NCBI GenBank assembly: GCA_034509495.1
Contig: CM067523.1
Coordinates: 22,340,862 to 22,404,861, forward strand
Direction of reading: 5' to 3'
DNA: 64,000 nucleotides
Source of the DNA: Acestrorhynchus altus
Lineage: Eukaryota; Chordata; Actinopteri; Characiformes; Acestrorhynchidae
Shown: positions 10,314 to 22,000 of the stretch, piece by piece
How positions within the stretch are numbered: position 1 is the stretch's first letter
Layout of the letters: each line of letters begins with the position of its first letter
Translations under genes and position numbers: made by a program
The notes under the pieces: generated by a model
Databases searched by the model: none
Told to the model about the DNA's origin: nothing
Seen by the model: only the letters and a program-made list of their open reading frames with translations

Positions 10314-13300
10314 GTGACGTCATTATTTACCTGAATTACTGGTCTTAGTGTTCATGCTGGTTATGATGGTCATGCTGGTTATGATGGTCATGCTGGTTAT
10401 GATGGTCTTGCTGGCCAATCAACTGACCACCAGAGAGAACCGACACTGTCAGCTCAAAGACCCCCAAACACTGCTTCATTTTAGCCAACCAGAGACACAG
10501 ACAGACACACAGAGACACAGACAGACACACAGAGACACAGACAGACACACAGACAGACACACAGAGACACAGACACACAGAGACACAGACAGACACACAG
10601 AGACACAGACAGACGGAGACACACAGACAGAGACAGTTTTCTGCTGCTTTCAGCCTTTAGGATCCAGCACTTTATGGTCCTAACTTTCATTCTTTCATTC
10701 ATTTTATTCAGACTTTATTAATTCTACTGAAGTCTGCAGAGCTTTAGTCCCCGAATCCCATCAGTCCTCCTGTCTCAGATCAATGAGAGGAGTCGGTGTA
10801 GAAGCTCCAGACAGATGTTAGAACAGGAACACGGTGAAGAGGGAGAAGATCTCAGCTGCTCTGAAGAGCAAAGCTTTAACTCATCGTCTCATTTTTCATT
10901 TCAAATTCTTATTGATTATTTGTTTCTTTAACATTTTAATGGTCATTTTTTTATCTGTCAGTCGTCTGTGAAGCAGTTTGAATTCCAGTTTGGTCTTAAA
11001 AGTACGAAAGAAGTAAAGGATTGATGGATGGATGGATTGATGGATTGATGGATGGATTGATAAGCCATCAATCTATCAATCTAAAATGATAAAATAGCAT
11101 AAATGCAAATCCATCTCCAGTTTGGACCAACTGGCCGAATGCCGAGCTCCCCTCGCTTCCTGAGCCAATGAGTAAACTGGGAATTCTGTGGAAGGAGGAG
11201 AGAGAGGAACAGAACAGAGCCCCAGCTGGCCGTTAGTGTCCGTAGTTCCGGCGCGGCTGAAGCAGACGCAGGGCTGTTGGGAATTCTTCTGAATTGTGGA
11301 TGTGTGATGTCACAGGTGTCCCAGGACCTGCCGTTTCTCCACCCCAGTGAAACCAGTGTTCTGAACCGGCTGTGCAAAATGGGAACGGACTACATGCGTT
11401 TCACAGAGTTCATAGAGCAGCACACGGGACATGTCCACCAGCAGGTACGTGTCCTTTTATCCAGAGACAGGCGTGTAACATCTGCAATTCCCTGCACTTA
11501 CGCTGTATTCGTCCCCCAGGAGCACTACTCCAACCAGCCCAGCCAGACTGGGCTTCACGGGATCTATCTGCGGGCCTTCTGCACCGGCCTGCATTCCATG
11601 TTGCAGCCTTACCGACAAGCCCTGCTGGACCTTGAACAAGAGGTTGGACGTCTGTGACGGTGTTGGATATGAATATCACATTCGGGGGTTGGTGTTGAGT
11701 CTCGTCTTCTCTCTTTTGCAGTTCCTGGGTGATCCACATCTCTCCATTTCTCACGTCAACTACATGCTGGAGCAGGTAGCGAACGTTTGGTTGGACGCAG
11801 ACGCTCAGGTGTGTTTAACCGAATAGTACAGGTTCGCTGACTGACTGTTTCATTGTACTCCTGCAGTTTCAGCTCCTCTTCCCATCCGTGATGGTTGTTG
11901 TGGAGACCATCAGATCTCAGAAGGTGAGTGGTTCAGCAGTGTTGGTGGGCTGGTAAGTGATTGGTGCGACACAAGTGAAAGAACCTGCTCTGTTTCTTCT
12001 CCCGATCAGATCCACGGCTGCCAGATTCTGGAGACTGTTTATAAGCACAGCTGTGGAGGACTACCACCCGTTCGGATGGCCTTAGAAAAGTGAGCTCAGA
12101 TGCAACCTGGGGGAAATGCATGTTTGTGTATCTGGTGGAGGTTCCCCGATGTTTGCTAATGTCAGGAAAATTGTTAAATTCAACATATACAGAGTAGCTT
12201 TTGGCTGATTGTCCTCCAACAGAATCCTGGCAGTTTGCCACGGAGTGATGTATAAGCAGCTGGCTGCGTGGATGCTGCACGGGCTGCTCCTGGACCAGAG
12301 CGAGGAGTTCTTTGTGAAGCAGGGCCCCAGCGCAGGAGGAGCTGCAGCAGCACAGGAGGAGGAGGAGGAGGACCTGGGCATCGGAGGCCTGAGCGGGAAA
12401 CAGCTCAGAGAGCTACAGGACTTGGTGAGGGACAGATCACAGGCTCGCCGTAGGCTCGGTCCGAACATCTCTGCATCTCCAAGCTTGGCCGGATTCCTGC
12501 TCATTTAGTCAACGTGACCCGAGATGCCCTGATATTTCAGTTCCGGGTTATTTCAGCTTCGTACGTGGGGTCAAATTAAAGAGACAGATCCTCTCGTAGC
12601 TCGGGGCGGTGATCAGGTTCAACGTGAGCAGTCCTGCGATTATTTTCAATGTTTAAACCCTGTGTCCACTCACTGTCCACTCTATCAGACACTCCTACCG
12701 AGTGTCTCCACCTTGTAGATGTAAAGTCAGAGACAGAAGCTCATCTGTTTCTGCACAGTTTGTGTTGGTCGTCCTCTAGTCCTTCATCAGTGCTCACAGG
12801 ACGCTGTCGGCTGGACATTTCTGGTTGGTGGACTGTTCTCGGTCCAGCAGTGACACTGAGGGGTTTAAACACTCCAGCAACACTGCTGTGTCTGATCCAC
12901 TCGTACCAGCAACACACACTAACACACCACCACCACGTCAGTGTGACTGCAGTGCTGAGAATGACCCACCACCCACATCATATCTGCTCTGTGGTGGTCC
13001 TGTGGGGTCCTGATCATTGAAGATCAGGGTGGACGGAGGTGTTGATCAGTGTACGTGCTGTCGGGTGTCTGAATTTGTTTGCTGTAAATTAAGGTTTGAA
13101 TGTTTTGAATTCTGGAAGTAAATATGATTTTAAACGTTTTCTGGTTAAAAATAAAGTTAATAGAGTTTTGTTTTCTTCTCTGTAGAGGCTGATTGAGGAG
13201 GAGAACATGCTGGCCCCCTCACTGCAGCAGTTCTCCTTGCGTGTTGAGATGCTTCCCTCATACATTCCTGTCAGAGTGGCTGAAAAAATCCTCTTTGTTG

Positions 13301-16300
13301 GAGAGTCAGTCCAGATGTTTGAGAACCACAACCAGAGCCCATCTCGAGCTGGTAAGAGTTCACATCGATCCTGTGGGCACATCATATCTGCTCTGTGGTG
13401 GTCCTGTGGGGTCCTGATCATTGAAGATCAGGGTGAAAGGAGGAGAATAAAGTCTGCAGAGAAACAGATGAACTACAGTCTGAATTATAGAACCACAAAG
13501 AGCTCCTGTGTGATCAGAGGAGCTGATAGGATGGACAGATGGAGGAGAAACATGGTTGTTATGTATAAACGCGGTGAAATCCTTGGCTGTGATATAAAAC
13601 ACGTGATTAATAACAGGAAGGAAAACGACGTGGCCTGTTTGAAAGGCCTGGAACTGACCGGCCTGTTTTGATTGTCCGTTTGCAGGATCCATACTGAAGC
13701 ATCAGGAGGACACGTTCGCTGCAGAGCTGCACAGACTCAAACAGCAGCCTCTCTTCAGCCTGGTGGACTTCGAGAGCGTAATCGATGGTATTCGAAGCAC
13801 TGTTGCTGAGGTCGGTTTTGAGGTGCGGTGTTTCGAGTGCTCATGTCCTCCCGTTACCCCGTACTGACCCGAATGTCTTCTCCTTTAATAGCATCTCTGG
13901 ACTCTGATGGTGGAGGAATCTGATCTGCTGGGACAACTGAAGGTAACTGGGTGGATGTAGTGTCCAGGGGTGTCTCCGGGACCAGGGTGGAGAAACACTG
14001 CTATGTACATGATAAGAGCTTCTTTCTCTCTTCGTAGATCATCAAGGACTTTTATTTGTTGGGACGCGGTGAACTGTACCAAGTCTTCATCGACCTCGCC
14101 CAACACATGCTGAAAACCCCACCGTCTGCTGTGACCGAACATGGTACTGGTGTCCTTTGAAGAAAGGAAATCTCCTTCTGAGTTGGAAAAACAGTCATTC
14201 AGCCCATCTCTCCTTTTTTCCAGACGTCAACGTGGCCTTTCAACAAGCTGCTCACAAAGTTCTCCTCGATGACGACAACCTGTTGCCTCTCCTGCATCTC
14301 ACCATTGACTTTCAAGGGAAAGATGCCAAAGGTATCCTCCACCATATGTTCTTGCGCTCGTGGGTTTCTCGTGGACCGGTTTTTGTAAGGAGTAAGATGA
14401 AAGCTTAATGGTCACAGTCGGAACGATCCTTAAAATTCCTCTTTTCCCACAAACCCTGAACACCAGCTAAATATTAAAGGGCTGTGGGATCAGCATGGGC
14501 AGATCCAGAGAGCTCTCTGAGGTTGTAGATGCAGGTCTGAGTCTGAGAAGGGATTTACAAAGAATCTCGGAAGAATTTAAAATCAGTCGTTCCACTGTCC
14601 AGAACATTTAGAACAACGGCAGCAGGGTGTGGAGATCTCTCCATCATAGAAACCACTATGAGATCTTTATGGTATCAGAGGGGGTTTGAGGAGAATGTAA
14701 GAGCGTCTGTACAAAGACTGACGCTGAAACATCACAGAGCTGAAAGAATTCCGCATGGAGGAGTGGGAACGTCGTTCTTCCAGTCGATGTCAGAGACGGT
14801 AGACGGTTCTAGAAACATCTCACTGACGTTATTTCAGACAAAGGAGGAGAAACAGATATTAGGACAGAGGGGTCTGAACTTATCTTCACAAGAAAATGAC
14901 ATTTCTGCTAATGATGTGTATAAATGTTTAAAGTCGTTTTTTCAGGTGTGTGTGTTTTGTTAGATCATCTCCATTTCTCAGTGGAGTTACAGTGAAGATC
15001 AGATGTTCAGATGTTTCACACGACTGTATAAACTCTGCCTCTGATGATCTGTTTCCGAAGCTCATTCAGCTGCAGTGCAAATGAATGTCTGTGCTTCCAG
15101 AGGCTTCTGGCAATCGAGAGGGCACCACACCTCCTCAGGAGTCTTCTCCTCGGGAGGCCCCGTCCACTGGCTGGGCAGCACTGGGATTGGCCTACAAGGT
15201 GCAATGGCCCCTGCACATTCTCTTCACTCCTGCTGTGCTGGAAAAGTAAGTCCCTTCACACTCCTTGTTCTACAACCTTCTTACAGACATCTGGATCCAA
15301 CTGCTGACTTCAGACCAGAGCTTCAGGACTCCAGGACTGGAGTTGTGCCGCCCTGCTTTAGATGTTCTTGATTGGAGGAGGGATGGAGACGACTGTCTTA
15401 TATGGTTTGGATTTCTCGTCCTCTCTAGATACAACGTGGTGTTTCGGTACCTGCTGAGCGTGCGCCGGGTCCAGTCTGAACTCCAGCACTGCTGGGCTCT
15501 GCAGATGCAGCGGAAGCACTTGAAGTCAAACCAGACTGACGCCGTCAAATGGAGACTGCGCAACCACATGGCCTTCCTGGTGGACAACCTGCAGTATTAC
15601 TTACAGGTACTACAGGACTGGAGATAAGTGCTTTTGATGGTTTGGAATTCTCACTCAACTCCCGGTCTTCACTAAACGAACTCTCCGATCAGGTGGACGT
15701 GTTGGAGTCCCAGTTTTCACAGCTTCTACAGCAGATCAACTCCACACGAGACTTCGAGAGCATTCGGCTGGCCCATGACCACTTCCTCAGTAACCTCCTG
15801 GCCCAGTCCTTCATCCTCCTCAAACCAGTGAGTGTCAGACGTGCTGTAGATTTAGTTTACAGTTCCGTTTCGGTTCCTTACCTGTTAACAGCTGAGGAAC
15901 GTCTGTCATTTTCACAGGTGTTCCACTGCTTGAATGAGATTTTGGATCTCTGTCACAACTTCTGCTCCCTGGTGAGTCAGAATCTGGCACCGCTGGATGA
16001 ACGAGGAGCAGCACAGCTGGATATTATGGTGAAGGTTAGTTCACCTTCTGGTTTGGATTCATAAAAATCTTAAATGTTCCAGAACTTCATAGATAAAATT
16101 CTAAGAACTCATATTTTTACATGCTCTATGGCTACGTCCACTCCGCAGTAAAAGTGACCTACACCCCACCCTGATCTGGGTGTTGCCGTAAATCCGTTAC
16201 AGGTTTAGGATTCACCCCCATCACACTGGCCAACCACCTTCCATCCGAGACGTTGTAGGAACCCTAATGATCTGCTACTGTTACTGTTATGACCCTCAAA

Positions 16301-16806
16301 CTGTCGTCACTCCGGTACAGCAGACCTGAGGTGGTCCAGAGGTGGTCCGGAGGAGGAGGGGTCCCACCTGCCGAGGCTGCTTTGTGATCAGTTGTATTTG
16401 CGCCACTTTTACCAGCGGTGTGGACGTGGTCAGGGACGATCAGTTTAAAGAGCTGAATTCCTACTTTAGGGGACAGCTTGGCCCCGCCCTCACCAGTATA
16501 CACGGGTTTCTTGAATGAGGGGCCCAGTGGGTGGGAGCAGGGTTGGTGACCTCTGACCTAAAGAATTGCATTTGCAGGGTTTCAGCCGCCAGTCGTTCCT
16601 GCTCTTCAAGATCCTGTCCAGCGTTCGAAACCACCAGATCAACTCTGACCTGGCTCAGCTGCTGCTGCGGCTGGACTACAACAAGTACTACACCCAATCA
16701 GGAGGCACTCTGGGAAGGTAGGTGTGGGACAGCAGGTGAGGGTTTAGAGTGGTTTGACTGACGGCTGAGCCTTTCTTTTCCTCTTCCTTGCAGTTTCGGG
16801 CTCTGA
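10236..16806 (+). CDS. tubgcp4: Gamma-tubulin complex component 4, 18 exons, 668 aa
   Basis: A core subunit of the gamma-tubulin ring complex, which nucleates microtubules at centrosomes. The protein starts MIHELLLALSGFPGTIFTWN in exon 1 and ends YTQSGGTLGSFGL. It is nearly collinear with mammalian GCP4 (about 667 aa). The N-terminal GRIP1 half covers roughly residues 1-340 (QVSQDLPFLHPSETSVLNR, GGLPPVRMALEKILAVC). The C-terminal GRIP2 half, which contacts gamma-tubulin, covers the rest (LLSVRRVQSELQHCWALQMQ, FESIRLAHDHFLSNLL). Exons: 10236-10313, 11316-11444, 11520-11642, 11722-11775, 11867-11923, 12010-12089, 12223-12424, 13186-13351, 13686-13810, 13892-13942, 14038-14143, 14224-14331, 15101-15245, 15429-15606, 15693-15827, 15918-16034, 16578-16717, 16794-16806. 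All phases close, giving 669 codons including the stop. The exon 9 donor is the weak GTCGGT. Confidence 0.97.
10352..10412. repeat. 18-bp tandem repeat in tubgcp4 intron 1
   Basis: Three to four copies of GGTTATGATGGTCATGCT in the first intron. Confidence 0.9.
10496..10635. repeat. (CAGACACA/GAGACACA)n simple repeat in tubgcp4 intron 1
   Basis: Irregular array of ACAGACACAC and AGAGACACAG units. Open frames across it (Thr/Asp/Arg/His or Cys/Val/Ser rich) are artefacts. Confidence 0.95.
12640..13042. mobile_element. Foldback element copy in tubgcp4 intron 7
   Basis: Central and right blocks, nearly continuous from GTTTAAACCCTGTGTCC to GATCAGGGTGGACGG. It inserted between exons 7 and 8 without touching a splice site. 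Confidence 0.88.
13375..13560 (+). mobile_element. Foldback element, right-arm fragment in tubgcp4 intron 8
   Basis: Begins about 25 bp after the exon 8 donor with GGGCACATCATATCTGCTC and runs through the right arm. It lies unusually close to the splice donor. Confidence 0.88.
14465..14960 (+). pseudogene. Decayed DNA-transposon remnant in tubgcp4 intron 12
   Basis: A plus-strand translation gives GRSRELSEVVDAGLSLRRDL and then QRISEEFKISRSTVQNI, which looks like the helix-turn-helix of Tc1/mariner-type transposases. It soon meets stops. Downstream fragments (VEEWER-like, then an AT-rich tail) also look like decayed transposase. No intact frame remains. The family is inferred from resemblance only. 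Confidence 0.5.
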
Positions 16807-16961
16807 GGAAGCAGCTGGTGGGATCATCCAAACGTGCAGGAACCTGGATGTGGCCTGTGGAGCAATTATGAACCTGACTATGAGAAGGAAGGTTGTTGTT
16901 TGCTGTAAATAATGTTGTATTATAGCTGTAAATACTGATGTGCAGCATGTGTTCAAGAAAA

Positions 16962-16967
16962 AATAAA
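16962..16967 (+). terminator. tubgcp4: tubgcp4 poly(A) signal AATAAA
   Basis: AATAAA 156 bp after the tubgcp4 stop codon. It is the first canonical signal downstream. Confidence 0.8.
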
Positions 16968-16986
16968 ACCAGAAAAAGAAAAACAT

Positions 16987-16992
16987 TTTATT
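16987..16992 (-). terminator. tp53bp1: tp53bp1 poly(A) signal AATAAA (reads TTTATT on +)
   Basis: Minus-strand AATAAA about 104 bp after the tp53bp1 stop. It lies only 20 bp from the converging tubgcp4 signal, so the two 3' ends should overlap or abut. Confidence 0.8.
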
Positions 16993-17095
16993 ACTTCATA
17001 AAAACAGAGCTTAAAACTATATACAGTAAAAGGCAGGCATGCACTAAAACGGACGAGGACGGTGAAAAGACGGAGGTGCTTCTGAAGGACGCAGC

Positions 17096-19023
17096 TTAGT
17101 CGTGACGGTACTCGGGCTGACTGTCGAAGGCCAGACGTTCTCCGCAGATCACGCTCTGAATCAGCCACTCCAGTGACACCACCGGAGTCTCTGCAGCGGA
17201 GGCAGACTTCAGCACCTCTGGAGGACACGGGTGAGTAGACACCACCACGTCAAACTTCTCAGCTGGAACATCTGCCAAAGAACACAAAGGGACAGTGAGA
17301 ACCAAAGCGTCCGTTACATATGAGAGTGAACGAGGAAATTCAGGCACCGACCAGAACTGTTTCCATTTGTTTTATGTTGGTGGACCTTCGTCGCTCCGCA
17401 CATGGTCAGCATCGCAGTCCAGAAATTCACACGATCTTCTGAAATCAACAGGACCTTCAGCGCTTTAAAGGGGTTGCAGCGCGAGTGCCTGCGGGACACG
17501 GAAAACGCTCTTCCAATTAAATGCTTAAACCACGTCACTGATCACAACTAAAAATACACCGAATCCAGCTTCACCATTCTATGATCCGCTTCTCCGGCCC
17601 CAGACCAGCAGGCAGAAGGTAGTTCCTGTAGTTCATCAGCTTCTTTTCCTGACAGCAGTCCCTCACCCACACCTGAGAGACGCAGGGGACGCCACCAGCC
17701 ACGCACAGCAGGTACGTCTGAGTGCGGCAATGCTGGTCAGCTATCAGCAGGCTCTGATAGGCCGCTTTGCACTGAAGGAAGACGACACGCAGTTATTGGC
17801 TGCAGCAGTGTCCTGTAGGAGGAGGAGGTCCAGAAGGAGGTGTAAAGCTGACATTTTACCTGCTCTTCATTAAACTCGGGCAGGATCATTCCTCCACCGG
17901 ACTCCAGCTGTCTTGCGGTGTAGCGTTTGTTATATGGGGCGGTCTGCACAAACTCTGAACACACAAGAGGAACCGGGTTAGGTTGAGGACCAGCAGGACA
18001 ATAAGCAGTGGTACGGGTTCTTGGGGGCTGAGGTGCAGAACCGTGTGATCTTTGTGACACGGTTCCTGCAAACTGCAATTCCTTTGTACCCCACTAGAGG
18101 TCCCCACCACCCAGTTCAGTCAAATCAGAAATTCTCCCTCACCTTCCTCGCCATCGCCGGTCATCTGGTTGGACTCCCTGTCGTTTTCCGAGGAAGCCGT
18201 CAGCATGAAGACAAAACCCATGAAGAGATCGCTGCTCTCGGGTAGAGGACCGTGAGACACCAGCAGATCGTCAGGGTCAGAGGGCAGCTCAGCACCACTC
18301 CCGGACGTGTTGCACGCACCCGTTCGAGAGCCTAAACGTGCAGATGAAAGTCAAGTCAGCTGAACGGACCCTTAAAGCATGTTAAAGGCCAACGACGACA
18401 ACCAGGGTATGCGAAAGCAACCACCACCATGTGAGGAAACGGGCACCATCTGAGTCTGTCTACCTAGTGCTCCCAAAACACAAAGATCAAGTAAACAATC
18501 AGAAACGTACCGGTTCCGGCCGAGAGCGGGATCTGCAGCTCATTATGACAGAGGGGAACTTGATTCACAGTTTTAATGTTTATCAGGTTTATGACAACAC
18601 AACCTTAAAACTACAATGTAACTCCATCTTAAAACAGGTTAAAAGCGATTAAAAACAGTGATCTGACAGAATTTAAGATCTTTAAAAACCATAAAAACAG
18701 CATCACTTCTGCATGTCGACAGGAATCCGTTATTCCAAACTGGGAAAACTGGTGTTTTGATGCTTCAATGTTCTGAAGGTCAGGCTGTTCTGCTCAAGCT
18801 GCACATCATTAATCTCTGTCCACACAGACAGCAGCGTCCGTACCCGCTTTGGCCCCGCCCCCTCTGCGTCCTCTTTTTGAAGGGGTCCTCTCGTCGTCCG
18901 TGGAGCTGGCGAGTTTCCGTTTCCCCGGGGTTCTCGGGCTGTTTGTGGCACTGCGGTTTGGAGTTCCTGTTGCATTCGCGTTCTCGTTCCCTCGACGACG
19001 ACGCTTTCCTTCCACCAGGTTAT
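17096..19023 (-). CDS. tp53bp1: tp53bp1 coding exons 23-28 (NLS and tandem BRCT)
   Basis: Exons: 19023-18844, 18331-18143, 17954-17860, 17771-17575, 17488-17352, 17271-17096. Exon 23 has DNLVEGKRRRRG and PGKRKLASS, then SKRGRRG, all basic. BRCT1 begins at DLFMGFVFMLTASS. The core IADQHCRTQTYLLCVAGGV and VSQVWVRDCCQEKKL is strongly conserved. BRCT2 has FKALKVLLISEDRVNFW, PVVSLEWLIQSVICGER and the end QPEYRHD. The exon 27 donor is non-obvious: TCTG|GTCGGT restores Asp at the junction, while AACA|GTTCTG gives Asn in the same phase. Confidence 0.92.
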
Positions 19024-22000
19024 CTGAAGAAGAGAGCGCGTCACATTAAACCCCACGAGACCCACACAAACGAAAGCAGCTGTTATGTGGGTGGAGAGTC
19101 ATTCTCAGCACTGCAGTCACTGACATGGTGGTGGTGTGTTAGTGTGTGTTGCTGGTACGAGTGGATCAGACACAGCAGTGCTGCTGGAGTGTTTAAACCC
19201 CTGACTGTCCTGTGGGCAGCGTCCTGTGGGCAGCGTCCTGTGAGCACTGATGAAGGACTAGAGGACGACCAACACAAACTGGGCAGAAACAGATGAGCTT
19301 CTGTCTCTGACTTTACATCTACAAGGTGGAGACACTCGGTAGGAGTGTCTAATAGAGTGGACAGTGAGTGGACACAGTGTTTAAACACTCCAGCAGCACT
19401 GCTGTGTCTGATCCAGAATGACCCACACAATAGCTGCTCTGCACTGTGTAGATCAGATCTCCTGGGAGAAGGTGGCTGGTTTACAAAGAGGAATGAGGAA
19501 CTCACCGAGGCTGATATCAGAGGCCATGGTCTGAGGTGTGGAGGGTTCATACGGTCCAAGACAAAAATGTTCCTTCAAGCGGTTTCCTTGCTCCATCGTG
19601 AGGATCACAGCATTCCTGCTGTACCAAACGTTCTGCCCATCCTTCTCCAAACAGTACAGGAGCTCCGAGCCTAGGAGCTTATGGCCCTTAACCAGACCTG
19701 ACCGTCAAACACAAACAGAACCCATTACAGTCATTTCTGCTTCTCCTCAGAGTTCAGGTGTATCTGATTAGTGTTCTCCTCACCCGTGTTGAAGTACTCC
19801 TCCTCCGTCAGTGCCGTGACCTCCGTATCCATCGGTATGGGGTCGCACAGTAGGATGTCCTTCCCCGGAACCTCACACTCCTGGTTGTCGTCGAACAGCA
19901 GCCGGAATCGGTTCTTCCCCAGCTCCCGAATGATGGTCCCAGAGTAGAAGAAGGAGTTAGATGACCACTTGGCCATCACACGCAGCCCCACAAAGCTGCT
20001 GCCCCCCGCGCTGATCTCTGACGGTGTCGTGTTGAGGGAGTCCGAGTGGCTGGTGCCGCTGCGGGCCGGCGGGCTGCCCGGAACGCGGGTCTTCACGCGG
20101 GCGACGGGCTCCTCCTCGGAGGAAGACACAGTCTGCCCATGGGTAGCACCTCTCTGCCCTGAACGCCCACCTCTGAGAGAGACCAGCAGAGGGCAGCAGG
20201 AGGAGCGACTGGGGTTATACAGGGTAATAAACACCACCTGCAATGTTGTATTTTATAAACTAACATTGTATTTACTGTGTACAGAATGAATGAGGTCATA
20301 AATGTGTCCGTATTCAATATTAAATATGTGATCAGACGGGTGTGTCTTACACTGTACTCTTTCGGTCTAGTAAGGAACATCTGGACCTTTACCACGTCCT
20401 GTCCTCATCACCTATGTGATACTAGTTTTGACTTTCCAGCAGCAGCACAACACACACTAACACACCACCACCGTGTCAGTGTGACTGCAGTGCTGAGAAT
20501 GACCCACCACCCACATCATATCTGCTCTGTGGTGGTCCTGTGGGGTCCTGATCACTGAAGATCAGGGTGAACGGAGGAGAAACAGATGGACTGTATGCTC
20601 AGAGGAGCTGATAGGTGGCTACAGAATCAAGGAGGTACAAGCTCTTCATAACGAAATGGAACAAAGACCCAAACAAGAATCAGCATGAATAAAAACAGGT
20701 CACTAAATGAGAGGTTGGAGAAAGAATGGTTAGTAGAAGTTATCAGAGCTTCTCTCTGGAAAGACATGATGTTGACAGACATGATCACAGGACAGAAGTG
20801 GGCTGAGCTGGATGGTTGTGGTGACTGTGAGGACCCTGCAGACAGAGCACCCTCACCTGGGGCTGCGCGAGGGAGGCCGTCCACGCCGGGCGTGGCCACG
20901 GGGGCTTAGTGGTGCAACAGCCGGAGAGCCTCGTATAAACGTGACTTCTGAGCCCACCGCCACACCTGCCCTGTGCTGCTGTTTGCCCCCTCTCCTGGGG
21001 CTGAGGACACACACACAAACGGACAGAGAGCCGTGAGTGGACACGCCCATAGCCAGCCAATGTACAGCGGCAGCAACGGAGAGGAAGCAGTGTAGGCCAG
21101 GACCGCTCTGGCTGTGAATGTGACGCGTGACAGGCGAGGAAAGTGCAGACGACGATACTGAGCGCTGCGTTCACGCGTATGAGCGACTTTCTCGCGGCAG
21201 CGCTGAACAACCGTACGATCGTTTAAAAACGAACAGTAAACTCCTTTTAATCACGATATTATTACTGTTAAATAAGCTCACGCAGCTTAGGTGGTCACTG
21301 ATGAGATGTTTTTGCAAGGTGGTTGCTGTGGTATCTCAAGGGGTCGCTACATGGGTGCCACGATATTCCATGTGACTGACATGTTGCTGCTAGGTGGTTG
21401 CTATGGAGTTGCTATAGGGCTACAGGGATGATATGGTGACTGATATGATGCTGCTAGATGGTTGGTGGTTACTATGGTGCCCCCCCAAGTGTTTGACAGA
21501 TGGGTAGGTATCTCAAGGGGTTGCCAAGTGGTTGCTATGGTGTTGCCAACTGCTTGCTAGATGGGTAAAACAGTGTTGATATGTGCTTTCTACAAGGTTG
21601 CTATGTCCAAGGTGGTCTCCAAAATTAAATGTATAGGGCTGAAAGGTAGTTAATGATTGGTTGCTATTGTTTCTCAGGTGGTTGCTATGGTTCTATTATA
21701 TGACTGCTGTGACGCTCCAAAGTGGTTACTACAGGGCCCTTATAGGAGGTGCTACAGGGCAGACAATGGGGATGCTATGGTATCCTTATGATACTGATAT
21801 GATGCCTTTAAGTGGTTGTCATTTGCCAGGTGGTTGCTCTGGTGTTGCCAACTGTGTGCTAGATGGGTGGTAGTGTTTTGATATGTGCATTCTATGCAAT
21901 CGCTATGGTATCCAAAGTAACAATCATCATCTCTCCGGTGGTAGCCGGGGAGATGATTCTGGAGACAGTAGCATCGAGATCATCCACAAAGTCATAACAA

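Noticed and set aside
11410..11754. 114-codon minus-strand frame over tubgcp4 exon 3
   Set aside because: Antisense shadow of a well-supported plus-strand exon.
12649..13020. Recurring His-rich frame (HHHHVSVTAVLRMTHHPHH) here and at about 1.5, 7.0, 20.3 and 57.7 kb
   Set aside because: Translation of the foldback repeat, not a gene family.
20857..20953. Shorter version of tp53bp1 coding exon 20 starting after GGGCTCAG
   Set aside because: Breaks the reading phase with exon 19; the CTCAG at 21001-21005 keeps phase and restores the conserved SPRRG.
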